DNA of 64,000 bases from CALMEH01 sp964548225 (GTDB taxonomy: Bacteria > Acidobacteriota > Blastocatellia > Pyrinomonadales > Pyrinomonadaceae). A program made the translations under genes and the position numbers. The notes below the pieces were generated by a model. It ran no database searches. It had not been told where the DNA came from and saw only the letters and a program-made list of their open reading frames with translations. The stretch is from positions 23,972-87,971 of the forward strand of contig CAZJQP010000009.1 of assembly GCA_964548225.1 (NCBI GenBank). Reading direction: 5' to 3'. Below, one piece after another: positions 42,045 through 49,769 of the stretch; positions within the stretch are counted from its first letter, which is position 1; each line of letters starts with the position of its first letter.

Positions 42045-43775
42045 TCAAACCTTTGCAAATATCTCTTTTTCTTCGCCCAAATCACGCGCCGAAGGTGTCA
42101 GAATTGTCTTTGCCGTAATATAAATTTTTTCGCCTTTTTCGAAGGCATTTTTGACATCTGTTTCACTTACGAAATCAACTGCTTTCGGTTTCGCGCCGTT
42201 TGTCGGGGATTGCGGTCTGATTTCGTGAATAATTGTTTTCACGGGGCTTTCGGTCTTTGTTTTTTGGTCTTCGGTCTTTACAATTTCAGCCGCCACAGAT
42301 GATTCCGATAATTTTTGACTTAAAAACTTATCAACAATCGCGGCAATTTCTGCACGTTTTGGTCTTTGATCTTTAACAGGACTGCTGACTGCTAACTGCT
42401 GACTGCCGACTACTGACTGCTGACTGCTTACTGCTTTAACGCCAAAAGCAACACGCTTTACATCCATCAAATGAATTGGCGAAACATTGTCGCTTGTTAC
42501 ATTTCCGCCCCACGAACCGCACCCCAAAGTCATCGAAGGCGACAACTCCGTCGAAAATCCGATTGCGCCGTGCGTCGTTGGCGAATTGATAATTATGCGT
42601 GACGCAGGCATCTGTGCGCCGTATCGAATTGCTGCATCACGGTTTTGCGTGTGCATTCCGGCGGTGTGTCCCATTCCGCCGAATTGCAGAATTTCTTCGC
42701 ATTTGTTTGCGCCGGCTTCGATGCCGTCAACGACAAAAAATGCCAGTGTCGGCGAAAGTTTTTCAAACGACCATGGAAAATCACGCCCGACTCCGCCGCA
42801 ATCGGCTAGAAGACATCTCGTGCCGTTCGGAACGGAAATTCCCGCGAGATTAGCAATATATTCGGCAGATTTCCCGACAATCTTTGCGTTCAAAGTTCTT
42901 TGGTCGGTAATTAAAATTTTGCCGACTTTTTCAGCTTCCGTTTCGTTTAGAAAGTGTCCGCCTTGTTTCTTAAATTGTTCACGAACCTCAGAAACGATTG
43001 GCGCATCGCAAACAACTGCTTGCTCCGAAGCGCAAATTGTGCCATTATCAAAACAAGTTCCGGTCAAAATATCGCTGACCGCTTTTTCTATATTTGCTGT
43101 CCGTTCGATAAAACAAGGAACATTTCCGGGACCAACGCCGAATGCCGGTTTGCCCGACGAATATGCCGCACGAACCAAGCCGATTCCGCCCGTTGCCAAA
43201 ATAACAGCGGTTTTCTTGTGTTTCATCAGCGTTTCCGTGCCTTCGAGTGCGGAAGTCGTCAAACATTGAATCGCGTCGGGCGGCAAACCTTCTTTGACGG
43301 CAACTTCTTTCATTATCCGCGCCGTTTCTGCAATACAACGTGCGGCTGAAGGATGCGGCGAAAGAACAATGGTGTTGCGCGATTTTATTGAAATAATAAT
43401 TTTGAAAATCGCCGTCGAAGTTGGATTTGTCGAAGGAATAATTGCCGCGACAACTCCGCGCGGGCTGGCAATTTCAACAATATTTCCTTTATCGGCAATC
43501 ACCCCGACGGTTTTCAAATCCTTAAAATGATTCCAAACATCCTCCGCTGCAAAACGATTTTTTTCGCGCTTGTCTTCCGCCTTGCCGAAACCTGTTTCTT
43601 CATTCGCCATCTGTCCAAGACGCATTGATTCCGCAAGTGCGACGTTTGCCATCGCACCGCAGATTTTATCAATTTTATTTTGGTCAAATTTCGCAACCGA
43701 AAACCACGCTAAATGTGCCGCTTCCACGGCATCACGCGCTTCTTGTTGCGAAATCAGGTCTTTGTCTTCGGGCAT
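42045..43775 (-). CDS. CoA-acylating aldehyde dehydrogenase of the microcompartment type, extended
   Basis: 576 residues, about 110 more than EutE/PduP. Residues 1-445 are the aldehyde dehydrogenase fold with IIPSTNPTSTAIFK, GVGPGNVPCFIERTA and the catalytic Cys248 in DNGTICASEQAVV. It should convert an aldehyde and CoA to acyl-CoA. The extension has three parts: a word-repeat linker (446-472), an amphipathic helix RAEIAAIVDKFLSQKLSES like peptides that direct cargo into shells, a second word-repeat linker (496-512), and a final KIYITAKTILTPSARDLG segment resembling the TPSARD motif seen in several microcompartment enzymes. Both linkers derive from repeats inserted in frame. Confidence 0.9.
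   Translation of the reverse strand: MPEDKDLISQQEARDAVEAAHLAWFSVAKFDQNKIDKICGAMANVALAESMRLGQMANEETGFGKAEDKREKNRFAAEDVWNHFKDLKTVGVIADKGNIVEIASPRGVVAAIIPSTNPTSTAIFKIIISIKSRNTIVLSPHPSAARCIAETARIMKEVAVKEGLPPDAIQCLTTSALEGTETLMKHKKTAVILATGGIGLVRAAYSSGKPAFGVGPGNVPCFIERTANIEKAVSDILTGTCFDNGTICASEQAVVCDAPIVSEVREQFKKQGGHFLNETEAEKVGKILITDQRTLNAKIVGKSAEYIANLAGISVPNGTRCLLADCGGVGRDFPWSFEKLSPTLAFFVVDGIEAGANKCEEILQFGGMGHTAGMHTQNRDAAIRYGAQMPASRIIINSPTTHGAIGFSTELSPSMTLGCGSWGGNVTSDNVSPIHLMDVKRVAFGVKAVSSQQSVVGSQQLAVSSPVKDQRPKRAEIAAIVDKFLSQKLSESSVAAEIVKTEDQKTKTESPVKTIIHEIRPQSPTNGAKPKAVDFVSETDVKNAFEKGEKIYITAKTILTPSARDLGEEKEIFAKV
42239..42290. repeat. in-frame GGTCTTTG word repeat in the aldehyde dehydrogenase
   Basis: CGGTCTTTGTTTTTTGGTCT words give KTEDQKTKTE on the minus strand. 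Matching words are found in the beta-helix giant and the ABC-F gene. Confidence 0.75.
42352..42436. repeat. in-frame CTGCTGACTG word repeat in the aldehyde dehydrogenase
   Basis: Runs of CTGACTGC, CTGCTAACTG and CTGACTGCCGACTACTGACT encode a Ser/Gln/Val linker (SSQQSVVGSQQLAVSS). The GGTCTTTGATCTTTAAC at its left gives VKDQRPK. Confidence 0.8.
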
Positions 43776-43780
43776 TGGGG

Positions 43781-43857
43781 TTAAGTTTAAGATTAGGATT
43801 CAAGATTTAAGATTCAACGAATTAACATAATCAATCTTAAATCTTAAATCTTAAATT
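43781..43857. repeat. word hairpin (AAGATTTA / TAAATCTT words)
   Basis: AGTTTAAGATTAGGATTCAA words (43784-43814) face AATCTTAAATCTTAAATCTT words (43833-43856). It fills the gap between the second shell gene and the aldehyde dehydrogenase and touches the shell gene's stop codon. Confidence 0.75.
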
Positions 43858-44251
43858 ACTTATTTCTCGTTTTGCTTCTGTCATTCGCCGAGATTGCGCC
43901 GCCGGCATCACCTTCGCCGAGTTGTCGGCTCGAACCGCCGCCAATAGCTTTTTCGTCCGGTGAAAAACCGACTGCACCGCCTTTCGGCAGAACTCTTTCG
44001 ACTTCGCCGTGCGGACGCGGAATGACGTGAACCGAAATCAATTCGCCCACGCGCCGTGCCGCCGCCGCACCTGCGTCCGTTGCCGCTTTAACTGCGCCGA
44101 CATCACCGCGCACGAAAATCGTAACGTAGCCTGCGCCGATATATTCTTTGCCGACAAGCGTAACATTTGCCGCTTTAACCATCGCGTCAGCCGCTTCGAC
44201 CGCGCCAATGAATCCTTTGGTTTCAACCATTCCGAGTGCTTCTAAACTCAT
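43856..44251 (-). CDS. bacterial microcompartment shell protein (BMC-H, second)
   Basis: 131 residues with a BMC domain at about 3-82 (EALGMVETKGFIGAVEAADA, KAANVTLVGKEYIGAGYVTI, GDVGAVKAATDAGAAAARR). A tail of about 45 polar, Gly-rich residues follows IPRPHGEVER, longer than in the first shell protein. GAGAGGAAT lies 6 nt before the ATG. It is the first gene of the locus and likely forms the main shell hexamers with the 40678 product. No pentamer (EutN/CcmL-type) gene is in the window. Confidence 0.93.
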   Translation of the reverse strand: MSLEALGMVETKGFIGAVEAADAMVKAANVTLVGKEYIGAGYVTIFVRGDVGAVKAATDAGAAAARRVGELISVHVIPRPHGEVERVLPKGGAVGFSPDEKAIGGGSSRQLGEGDAGGAISANDRSKTRNK

Positions 44252-44305
44252 TATTTATTCCTCTCCGAGATTTATGCTTTTCCGATTTTAATATAAGACT
44301 TTCCA

Positions 44306-44402
44306 AAGTGGAAAAGTGGAAAAGTGGAAAAGTGGAAAAGTTTTTGTAATTTTTGTTCGAATATACTTTTTCACTTTTCCACTTTTCCACTTTTTCACTT
44401 TC
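44306..44402. repeat. word hairpin (AAGTGGAA / TTCCACTT words)
   Basis: Four AAGTGGAA words (44306-44340) face TTTTCACTTTTCCACTTTTC words (44368-44400). It lies between the divergent shell gene and the rodZ-like gene; the rodZ-like promoter starts right after it. Confidence 0.8.
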
Positions 44403-44408
44403 AATATA

Positions 44409-44438
44409 TTGACATTTTCAGCAAAACAAAGCTATATT
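44409..44438 (+). promoter_or_regulatory. sigma70-type promoter for the rodZ-like gene
   Basis: TTGACA (44409-44414), 18-bp spacer, TATATT (44433-44438), about 59 bp before the ATG. Confidence 0.65.
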
Positions 44439-44496
44439 TCAAGTTTAAGACCGCTTTCCGTTTTTTGCCCTCTGAGCGGCTTGAAAAATAAAACAA

Positions 44497-45327
44497 ATGT
44501 CATTAACACTTGGCGAAAAATTGCAACAGGCAAGAGAAGCGCGGGGTGCAACTATAGCTGAAGTTGCCGAACAGACCCGTATCTCGCCGCTTTATATCGA
44601 ATCAATTGAAAACAACGATTACCGAATTTTGCCCGGCGGGATTTTTAATAAAGGTTTCGTCAAATCGTTTGCCAAATACGTCGGCGTTGATGAACAAGAG
44701 GCTTTGCAAGATTATTTGAATTTGATGGCTTCGCAGGAAATGCCTGTTTCGGATGAACCGAAAACCTACAAACCGGAAGTTTTGACGGACGAACGCGCTA
44801 ATTCGTCTAATTTGATGACGATAGTTTTCGCTGTTATTATTTTGGGTTTGATGACGTGGGGCATTTTAACATTGGTCAATTATTTGCAATCGGAGCAAAA
44901 TCAGACGGTTGCGAATACTAATACGAACAATGCAAACAGTGTAGCAAATTCAAATTCAAATGCTAATGCGAATGTTTCGCAAACACTTCCGCCAACGGAC
45001 AAAATCAGCGTCGAACTAAAGAATTTAGCTGAAGCAATTTCCGTAACTTATTGGACGGATGGCGGAAAACAGGAAAGCAAACTCGTCAACGGCGAACCGC
45101 TCGTTTTGAATCCGCAGACGAGCGTTAAAATCTCGTATTACGGCGGTTTTACGTCTGACAAAGTGGAATTAAAAATTAACGGCAAACAAATAACCGCTCC
45201 GAATCCGCCGAAAAAAGGCAGCAATGTTCTTTTTGAAATCAACAAAACCAACATCGCCGAAATTTTGCAAAGCGGACAAGTTTCGTCCGGCACAACGCCG
45301 AGTGCAAACACAAATGCGGCGCGTTAG
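44497..45327 (+). CDS. RodZ-like membrane protein (HTH and outer DUF4115-type domain)
   Basis: 276 residues. An N-terminal Cro/CI-type HTH (LGEKLQQAREARGATIAEVA, then ISPLYIESIENND and GGIFNKGFVKSFAKYVGVD) is that of RodZ. A membrane helix near 108-130 (LMTIVFAVIILGLMTWGILT) is followed by an Asn/Ser/Ala-rich linker and a beta-rich outer domain (about 168-250). RodZ links the MreB filament to the cell-wall machinery and helps set cell shape. mre genes are not near, so the precise role is inferred from the domain order. Confidence 0.85.
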   Translation: MSLTLGEKLQQAREARGATIAEVAEQTRISPLYIESIENNDYRILPGGIFNKGFVKSFAKYVGVDEQEALQDYLNLMASQEMPVSDEPKTYKPEVLTDERANSSNLMTIVFAVIILGLMTWGILTLVNYLQSEQNQTVANTNTNNANSVANSNSNANANVSQTLPPTDKISVELKNLAEAISVTYWTDGGKQESKLVNGEPLVLNPQTSVKISYYGGFTSDKVELKINGKQITAPNPPKKGSNVLFEINKTNIAEILQSGQVSSGTTPSANTNAAR

Positions 45328-45392
45328 AAAAAAAGTATGCGGCTTTACGAAAAGCTGAAATTTATATTGATAAAAACCGAGAGCGAAAACAC

Positions 45393-45422
45393 GCCCGCAA
45401 GATAAATGCGGGCTTTATTTTT
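45393..45422 (+). terminator. terminator after the rodZ-like gene
   Basis: GCCCGC (45393-45398), 9-nt loop, GCGGGC (45408-45413), then a T-rich run TTTATTTTTATTT. Confidence 0.75.
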
Positions 45423-45423
45423 A

Positions 45424-45484
45424 TTTCGGTTTTTGGGATTTGTTGAAAAAATCAAAAACCAAAGCCAAAAAACCAAAGACTAAA
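45424..45484. repeat. word hairpin (GGTTTTTG / CAAAAACC words) before guaB
   Basis: TTTCGGTTTTTGGGATTTGT on the left faces AAATCAAAAACCAAAGCCAA on the right, with the extra word ACCAAAGAC. It belongs to the GGTCTTTG word family. Confidence 0.65.
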
Positions 45485-45488
45485 TAAT

Positions 45489-46958
45489 ATGAAAATCGAA
45501 GAAATCAAAGAAGGCTTAACATTTGACGACGTTTTATTAGTTCCGGCGTATTCGGATATATTGCCGAGCGAAACAAATGTCGCCACAAAATTTTCACGAA
45601 ATATCCATCTGAATATTCCGCTGTGTTCGTCGGCGATGGACACGGTTACGGAAGCAAATCTGGCAATCGCGCTGGCGCAACAAGGTGGGATTGGCGTGAT
45701 TCATAAAAACTTTTCAATCGCGCAACAAGCGGAAGAAGTTGATAAAGTCAAACGCTCGGAAAGCGGAATGATTGTCAATCCCGTAACGATTCGTGATACC
45801 GCGATTGTCTCGGAAGCGTTGGGTATAATGGAGCATTATAAAATCTCAGGCGTTCCGGTGGTTGATGAAAACGGGTTTCTGGTTGGCATTATCACCAACC
45901 GCGACCTCAGATTTGAAACGCGCTTCGACATACCCGTTTCCGAAGTTATGACACCGCAACCGCTCGTTACAGTTCCCGTCGGGACGACGCTGGACGAGGC
46001 GAAAGTCAAATTACAGAAGCACCGCATCGAAAAACTCCTTGTTACCGACGACGACGGACATCTGAAAGGCTTAATCACGGTCAAAGACATCCAAAAAGCG
46101 ATAAAATATCCGTTTGCGGCGAAAGACAATCTCGGACGGCTTCGATGCGCGGCGGCAATCGGCGCGACGGGCGATTTTCTCGAACGCGCCGCCGCACTCA
46201 TCGAATCTCGCGTTGATGCCATCGTCATAGACACCGCGCACGGACATTCGAGCCGCGTGATTGAAGCTGTGCGAAAAGTTAAAGCAAATTTCTCCGACAT
46301 CGAGATTATTGCCGGAAACATTGCCACGTCGGAAGCCGCGAAAGCGTTGATTGATGCCGGAGTTGACGCAATCAAAGTCGGGATTGGTCCCGGTTCGATT
46401 TGCACCACGCGAGTCGTTACGGGCGCGGGTGTTCCGCAGATTACGGCGATATTTGATTGCGTCAATGCGGCGAAAGGCACGGGCGTTCCCGTGATTGCGG
46501 ACGGCGGAATTAAATATTCGGGCGATGTCGCCAAAGCAATCGTTGCGGGCGCGGATTCGGTGATGATTGGTTCGCTTTTTGCGGGGACGGAAGAAGCTCC
46601 GGGCGAAGTGATTCTTTATCAAGGGCGCAATTTTAAATCTTATCGCGGAATGGGTTCAATCGGCGCGATGAAGAAAGGTTCGTCCGACAGATATTCGCAA
46701 GAAGGCACGGTTGCCGATTCAAAATATGTGCCGGAAGGCATCGAAGGGCGCGTGGCATACAAAGGCACGCTCGCCGATATGGTTACGCAATTAGTTGGCG
46801 GTTTGAAGAGCGGAATGGGCTACACGGGTTGCAAAAATATCGCCGAAATGCAGACAAACGCAAAATTTATCCGCATCACCTCCGCCGGACTCAGGGAATC
46901 GCACGTTCACGACGTAATTATCACCAAAGAAGCTCCAAACTATCGCGTCGAAGGCTGA
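45489..46958 (+). CDS. guaB: inosine-5'-monophosphate dehydrogenase
   Basis: 489 residues. TIM-barrel enzyme split by two CBS domains (about 95-205: MVNPVTIRDT-like start, HRIEKLLVTDDDGHLKGLIT). The catalytic cysteine is C305 in GIGPGSICTTRVVTGAGVPQ, and the flap and phosphate loops (ADGGIKYSGDVAKAI; GSLFAGTEEAPGE; YRGMGS) are intact. It oxidises IMP to XMP, the controlled step of GMP synthesis; the CBS pair senses purine nucleotides. A stand-alone gene with a hairpin downstream. Confidence 0.97.
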   Translation: MKIEEIKEGLTFDDVLLVPAYSDILPSETNVATKFSRNIHLNIPLCSSAMDTVTEANLAIALAQQGGIGVIHKNFSIAQQAEEVDKVKRSESGMIVNPVTIRDTAIVSEALGIMEHYKISGVPVVDENGFLVGIITNRDLRFETRFDIPVSEVMTPQPLVTVPVGTTLDEAKVKLQKHRIEKLLVTDDDGHLKGLITVKDIQKAIKYPFAAKDNLGRLRCAAAIGATGDFLERAAALIESRVDAIVIDTAHGHSSRVIEAVRKVKANFSDIEIIAGNIATSEAAKALIDAGVDAIKVGIGPGSICTTRVVTGAGVPQITAIFDCVNAAKGTGVPVIADGGIKYSGDVAKAIVAGADSVMIGSLFAGTEEAPGEVILYQGRNFKSYRGMGSIGAMKKGSSDRYSQEGTVADSKYVPEGIEGRVAYKGTLADMVTQLVGGLKSGMGYTGCKNIAEMQTNAKFIRITSAGLRESHVHDVIITKEAPNYRVEG

Positions 46959-46980
46959 GATTAGACAATTTATTCTTCCA

Positions 46981-47050
46981 ACCACGAAACGACACGAAAA
47001 AACACGAAATCAAACAATAATTTCGTGTTTTTTTATGTTCTTTTGTGGCT
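46981..47050. repeat. word hairpin (CACGAAA words) after guaB
   Basis: ACCACGAAACGACACGAAAA (46981-47000) faces TTTCGTGTTTTTTTATGTTC and TTTGTGGCT (47021-47050). Same words as at 3837-3905. Confidence 0.75.
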
Positions 47051-47100
47051 ATTTTCTTCAAAAACCAACGCCCGACCGACAAAAACCGCTTTCAAACTCT

Positions 47101-47253
47101 CGCTGACCGCCGTTCAATCCACGCTGACCCGTTTTTTTTCGCGCTGACCGATGTTTTGACGATAAATACCGCTTATCGAACGCCGCTGACCCGTTTTTTT
47201 TCATAAATACCGGCGTTCGGATGATAAATACCAAATGCTTGCCGATAAATTCC
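47101..47253. repeat. 20-21-bp phased array 3 (CGCTGACC and ATAAATACC words)
   Basis: CGCTGACC starts at 47101, 47122, 47142 and 47184; ATAAATACC (or ATAAATTCC) at 47162, 47203, 47224 and 47245. All eight starts fall on a 19-22-bp grid, so two unrelated words occupy the slots of one periodic frame. Confidence 0.8.
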
Positions 47254-47286
47254 AAGCATCAACTCACAAAAACGATCTTGATTCTA

Positions 47287-47462
47287 TGCGGCTTTGCCGC
47301 CCGATGTGCGGAAAGGCTCTGCCTTTCCGACAGGCTTTCCCTGATTTTGAGGCTTCGCCTCACCTTCGCGCACGGCTCAAGGCGTAGCCTTTCGCCGGAG
47401 TTTTTGTTAAATCGTGTCCGGCGAGGCGAAGCCATCGCCGCACATCGGGCGGCAAAGCCGCA
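47287..47462. repeat. hairpin cluster with perfect 24-bp inverted ends
   Basis: TGCGGCTTTGCCGCCCGATG plus TGCG (47287-47310) is the exact complement of 47439-47462. Inside are GGAAAGGCTCTGCCTTTCC, GAGGCTTCGCCTC and GGCGAGGCGAAGCC-type hairpins. It looks like a non-autonomous element; no coding capacity. Confidence 0.85.
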
Positions 47463-47551
47463 AAAACAAGTCTTTCTGACTTGCTTAAAACGCGATCTTC
47501 CTAAATTCAATTTGCTACACGACCGAATTATGCACACGCCTTCGATTAAAT

Positions 47552-47839
47552 TTAACGCTCTGTTGGCGGACGTTCCGAAATGGCACTTAAGTTTAATGTG
47601 CCTTCAAATACAGGCGCACCTGAACCTCTCGGCACACACCAAGAATTACCATTTCGCAAATCAATAACGCCTTGGTCTCCTTTTTGATTGCAAGAACCTG
47701 CTCTGAAATGAAAATAACTATATTTCAAAGATGTTTGCGCTTCTGTTTTTGTAATTAAAAAGGAAGTTAAGACACTTCCCGTAATAAGCCCGACAACACC
47801 AATAATAATCTTCGGCAAGATTCCGTTACCTTTAATCAT
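47552..47839 (-). CDS. small membrane-anchored or exported unknown protein
   Basis: 95 residues from the ATG at 47839, preceded by GGAGGAG at 7-nt spacing, the best ribosome site nearby. Residues about 8-30 are hydrophobic (ILPKIIIGVVGLITGSVLTS) and end in ITKTEAQT, compatible with a signal peptide. The rest has two cysteines (SCNQKGDQG and NSWCVPRG), which could form a disulfide. No family recognised. It lies in a repeat-rich gap with another small secreted gene upstream; both may belong to an accessory patch. Confidence 0.72.
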   Translation of the reverse strand: MIKGNGILPKIIIGVVGLITGSVLTSFLITKTEAQTSLKYSYFHFRAGSCNQKGDQGVIDLRNGNSWCVPRGSGAPVFEGTLNLSAISERPPTER

Positions 47840-47936
47840 TTTCAAACTCCTCCAATTTTTTGCAGATGCTCTGCTTAATTTTTTATTCCAATCCGTTCGT
47901 CTTTTTCAAGAAGCGGCTAACGCCGGCGTTGACGTG

Positions 47937-48022
47937 GGGCGAAACCGCCGCCACACAAGTTAAAGATAACGAACGACGCTGATAAGAAAGTAGCTGTTTC
48001 GCCCTTACGCCTAATAACTTGT
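47937..48022. other. interleaved inverted repeats (possible pseudoknot)
   Basis: GGGCGAAAC (47937-47945) pairs with GTTTCGCCC (47996-48004), while ACAAGTTA (47955-47962) pairs with TAACTTGT (48015-48022). The order A-B-A'-B' is that of a pseudoknot rather than nested hairpins. It lies between two small genes on the minus strand and could be a structured RNA or chance. Confidence 0.3.
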
Positions 48023-48097
48023 TGGACGTGTTTCCGCCTTCACGCAACTTTAATTTATAGCTTTTGAAAATCCTCGTAACTTTCAACATTCGCTAGT

Positions 48098-48403
48098 TTA
48101 CCAGTTACATTTAAGAGAACCGTAACCAAAAACTACCCAGCCCAAAGTTACATATCTTCCTTTGCGAAGAACACTAATTTTAGCCCAAGAAGTTCCATCT
48201 CCACCTAATTCGTCTTCCCAAAAGACTTTTGTGCCTTTCTTCAGTTTACTAACAACACGCCCGTTTGGTTCTGTGTAAACTTTAATAAGGCTCTTTCCTA
48301 CAACACAAGACATTTTTTCTTGGGATTTCGCATCTTGAACACCGACAAAAGCCAAAACTCCTGTCAAAAATAAAAACAAGAAAGTGATTCGAGCTAGTTT
48401 CAT
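48098..48403 (-). CDS. small exported SH3-like protein
   Basis: 101 residues with TTTAGGAG 6 nt before the ATG. A clear signal peptide (ITFLFLFLTGVLAFVGVQDA, then KSQ) is followed by a beta-rich part: SLIKVYTEPNGRVVSKLKKG, then GTSWAKISVLRKGRYVTLGW, the pattern of a bacterial SH3 (SH3b) domain. Two cysteines (near 33 and 99) may form a disulfide. Probably periplasmic and wall-associated. Partner unknown. Confidence 0.78.
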   Translation of the reverse strand: MKLARITFLFLFLTGVLAFVGVQDAKSQEKMSCVVGKSLIKVYTEPNGRVVSKLKKGTKVFWEDELGGDGTSWAKISVLRKGRYVTLGWVVFGYGSLKCNW

Positions 48404-48635
48404 TTTTTCTCCTAAACTTTAAGGCTTTCGATTTCACCACGAAATGCCCTACTTTGTATTGAACCGAATTAAATTCTGCTTAATAAATTGAACGGAATTT
48501 TTAAATGACTCATTCTTAAATACCTTCGGTTAATTTATCGGATAAAAGCCGAATTTTGACGAAGTATTTGATGAGTTTAGTTTCTGATTGATTTTATCAT
48601 CAAGATCGTCAGTATTTTACCAACTCAATGATATT

Positions 48636-48938
48636 AACTCACTTTACGCAAGAAAAGAAACCTAGCCCGATTTATCGGGCTTACCGCCGTAGGCGGCAGA
48701 TAGCCGCGTCCGTTCACGGCGCGGTCAGGATTGCGGATAAAACCAAAGGGCGTTTTAACGTTCTTTTCTTGCGCTTTAGCTCAGATTTTGAAGCTAATCA
48801 CGGCTCAAGCATAAGAAAAGGACGTTAAAACGCCCTAAAAATCTCGTCGCTCGACTGACCGCGCCATAAATGGACGCGGCTATCTGCCGCCTACGGCGGT
48901 AAGCCTCGTGAACGAGGCTAAATCGTGTAATGTGAGTT
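48636..48938. repeat. large imperfect palindrome (about 300 bp)
   Basis: AACTCAC (48636-48642) and GTGAGTT (48932-48938) mark the ends. The arms pair along most of their length: TACCGCCGTAGGCGGCAGAT with its complement near 48878-48900, and AGGGCGTTTTAACG with CGTTAAAACGCCCT. In each arm sits a private hairpin (GCCCGATTTATCGGGC on one side, GCCTCGTGAACGAGGC on the other) that is self-complementary but not complementary to the other. The rest of the gap 48404-48635 shows nothing I can name. Confidence 0.8.
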
Positions 48939-48972
48939 ATAAATTAAAACTGTCCACATACTTAATTTTCTC

Positions 48973-49001
48973 TTGAAAAAATTGGTAAAAAGGTGTATAA
49001 A
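48973..49001 (+). promoter_or_regulatory. sigma70-type promoter for the 49093 gene
   Basis: TTGAAA (48973-48978), 17-bp spacer, TATAAA (48996-49001), 91 bp before the ATG. Confidence 0.6.
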
Positions 49002-49092
49002 ATTTGACACACGGCAACGGGATTGGCTGAAATTTCCTTGTCATCCGACTGTTGACGGTTTATTTTTGAACAATCTAAAGGAGATTTTTTTT

Positions 49093-49764
49093 ATGAGTGA
49101 TAGAAAAAGAAATATTCTCGATGCGGCGATTCGGATTGATTTTTATGGCGAGGCAAATCCTCAGCTTGCGGTGGAAGTGCCTTATACGGTTGTGTTGTTT
49201 GAGGCGAATAAGACTAATATTTTGCGGCTTAATGCGGCGGGAATTACGTCGGCTTCGGCTTTGGGCGCGGGTGTGAGCGGGACGCGGAGCAAAGTGGCGC
49301 GGATTGATGAAATCGAAGCCGACATCCGCCTTGTCGCGCAGTCGGCGCGGCTGATTGCAAACCGTTATCCCGATTTTCAGAATACGTTTGTTTTGCCGCG
49401 TGGGAGCTTGACCTACGACCAAATCATCCAATTCGCCGAATCTTTTGCGGCAGATGCGGTGGCGCACGAGTCTAAATTTGACGAATACGCTTTGAAGAGG
49501 GCATTTTTTACGGCTCTGTCCGCAAAAGTCGCGGGTTATCGTCTTGCGTCGCAGGAGCAAGCGGACGGCAAGCGTGAAGGCGTAGGCGCAACCGCCGAAG
49601 CCGAAGACGCTCTCCGCGCAACGCTTGCCACGCGCAAGGAACTCGACCGCGTTATCAAAAATCATTACCGCAACAACCCGCAAAAACTCGCCGAATGGCT
49701 CACCGCAAGCCACATCCGGCGCAAACAAGAACCGGACGAACCCGAAAATCCGCCGACTCCATAA
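49093..49764 (+). CDS. lineage-specific unknown protein with C-terminal NPxKLAxW motif (second copy)
   Basis: 223 residues from the ATG at 49093, with AAAGGAG at 9-nt spacing; the longer frame from 48973 covers the promoter and is rejected. The protein is mainly helical, with no signal peptide or membrane segment. It ends NHYRNNPQKLAEWLTASHIR, then a charged Pro-rich tail ending PPTP, matching the end of the 1938 product. The N-terminal two thirds are not clearly similar. Both genes are single, promoter-led, and next to repeat elements. Function unknown. Confidence 0.75.
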   Translation: MSDRKRNILDAAIRIDFYGEANPQLAVEVPYTVVLFEANKTNILRLNAAGITSASALGAGVSGTRSKVARIDEIEADIRLVAQSARLIANRYPDFQNTFVLPRGSLTYDQIIQFAESFAADAVAHESKFDEYALKRAFFTALSAKVAGYRLASQEQADGKREGVGATAEAEDALRATLATRKELDRVIKNHYRNNPQKLAEWLTASHIRRKQEPDEPENPPTP

Positions 49765-49769
49765 AATAA

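Noticed and set aside
42487..43269. 260-codon open frame on the plus strand
   Set aside because: Antisense to the aldehyde dehydrogenase, whose motifs are intact; no plausible protein features.
47221..47667. 148-codon plus-strand frame and the 92-codon minus-strand frame across 47287-47462
   Set aside because: They cross the inverted-repeat cluster and the end of the 47552 gene; no protein-like pattern.
47880..48060. Integron attC-like site next to small minus-strand genes
   Set aside because: One GTCCAAC-like and one GTTAGCC-like core were seen, but they are not complementary to each other and the inner boxes do not nest, so the attC layout fails.
47883..48089. 68-codon minus-strand frame
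   Set aside because: Covers the interleaved repeats; no ribosome site and no recognisable composition.
48628..48828. 66-codon plus-strand frame
   Set aside because: Lies wholly in the 300-bp palindrome.
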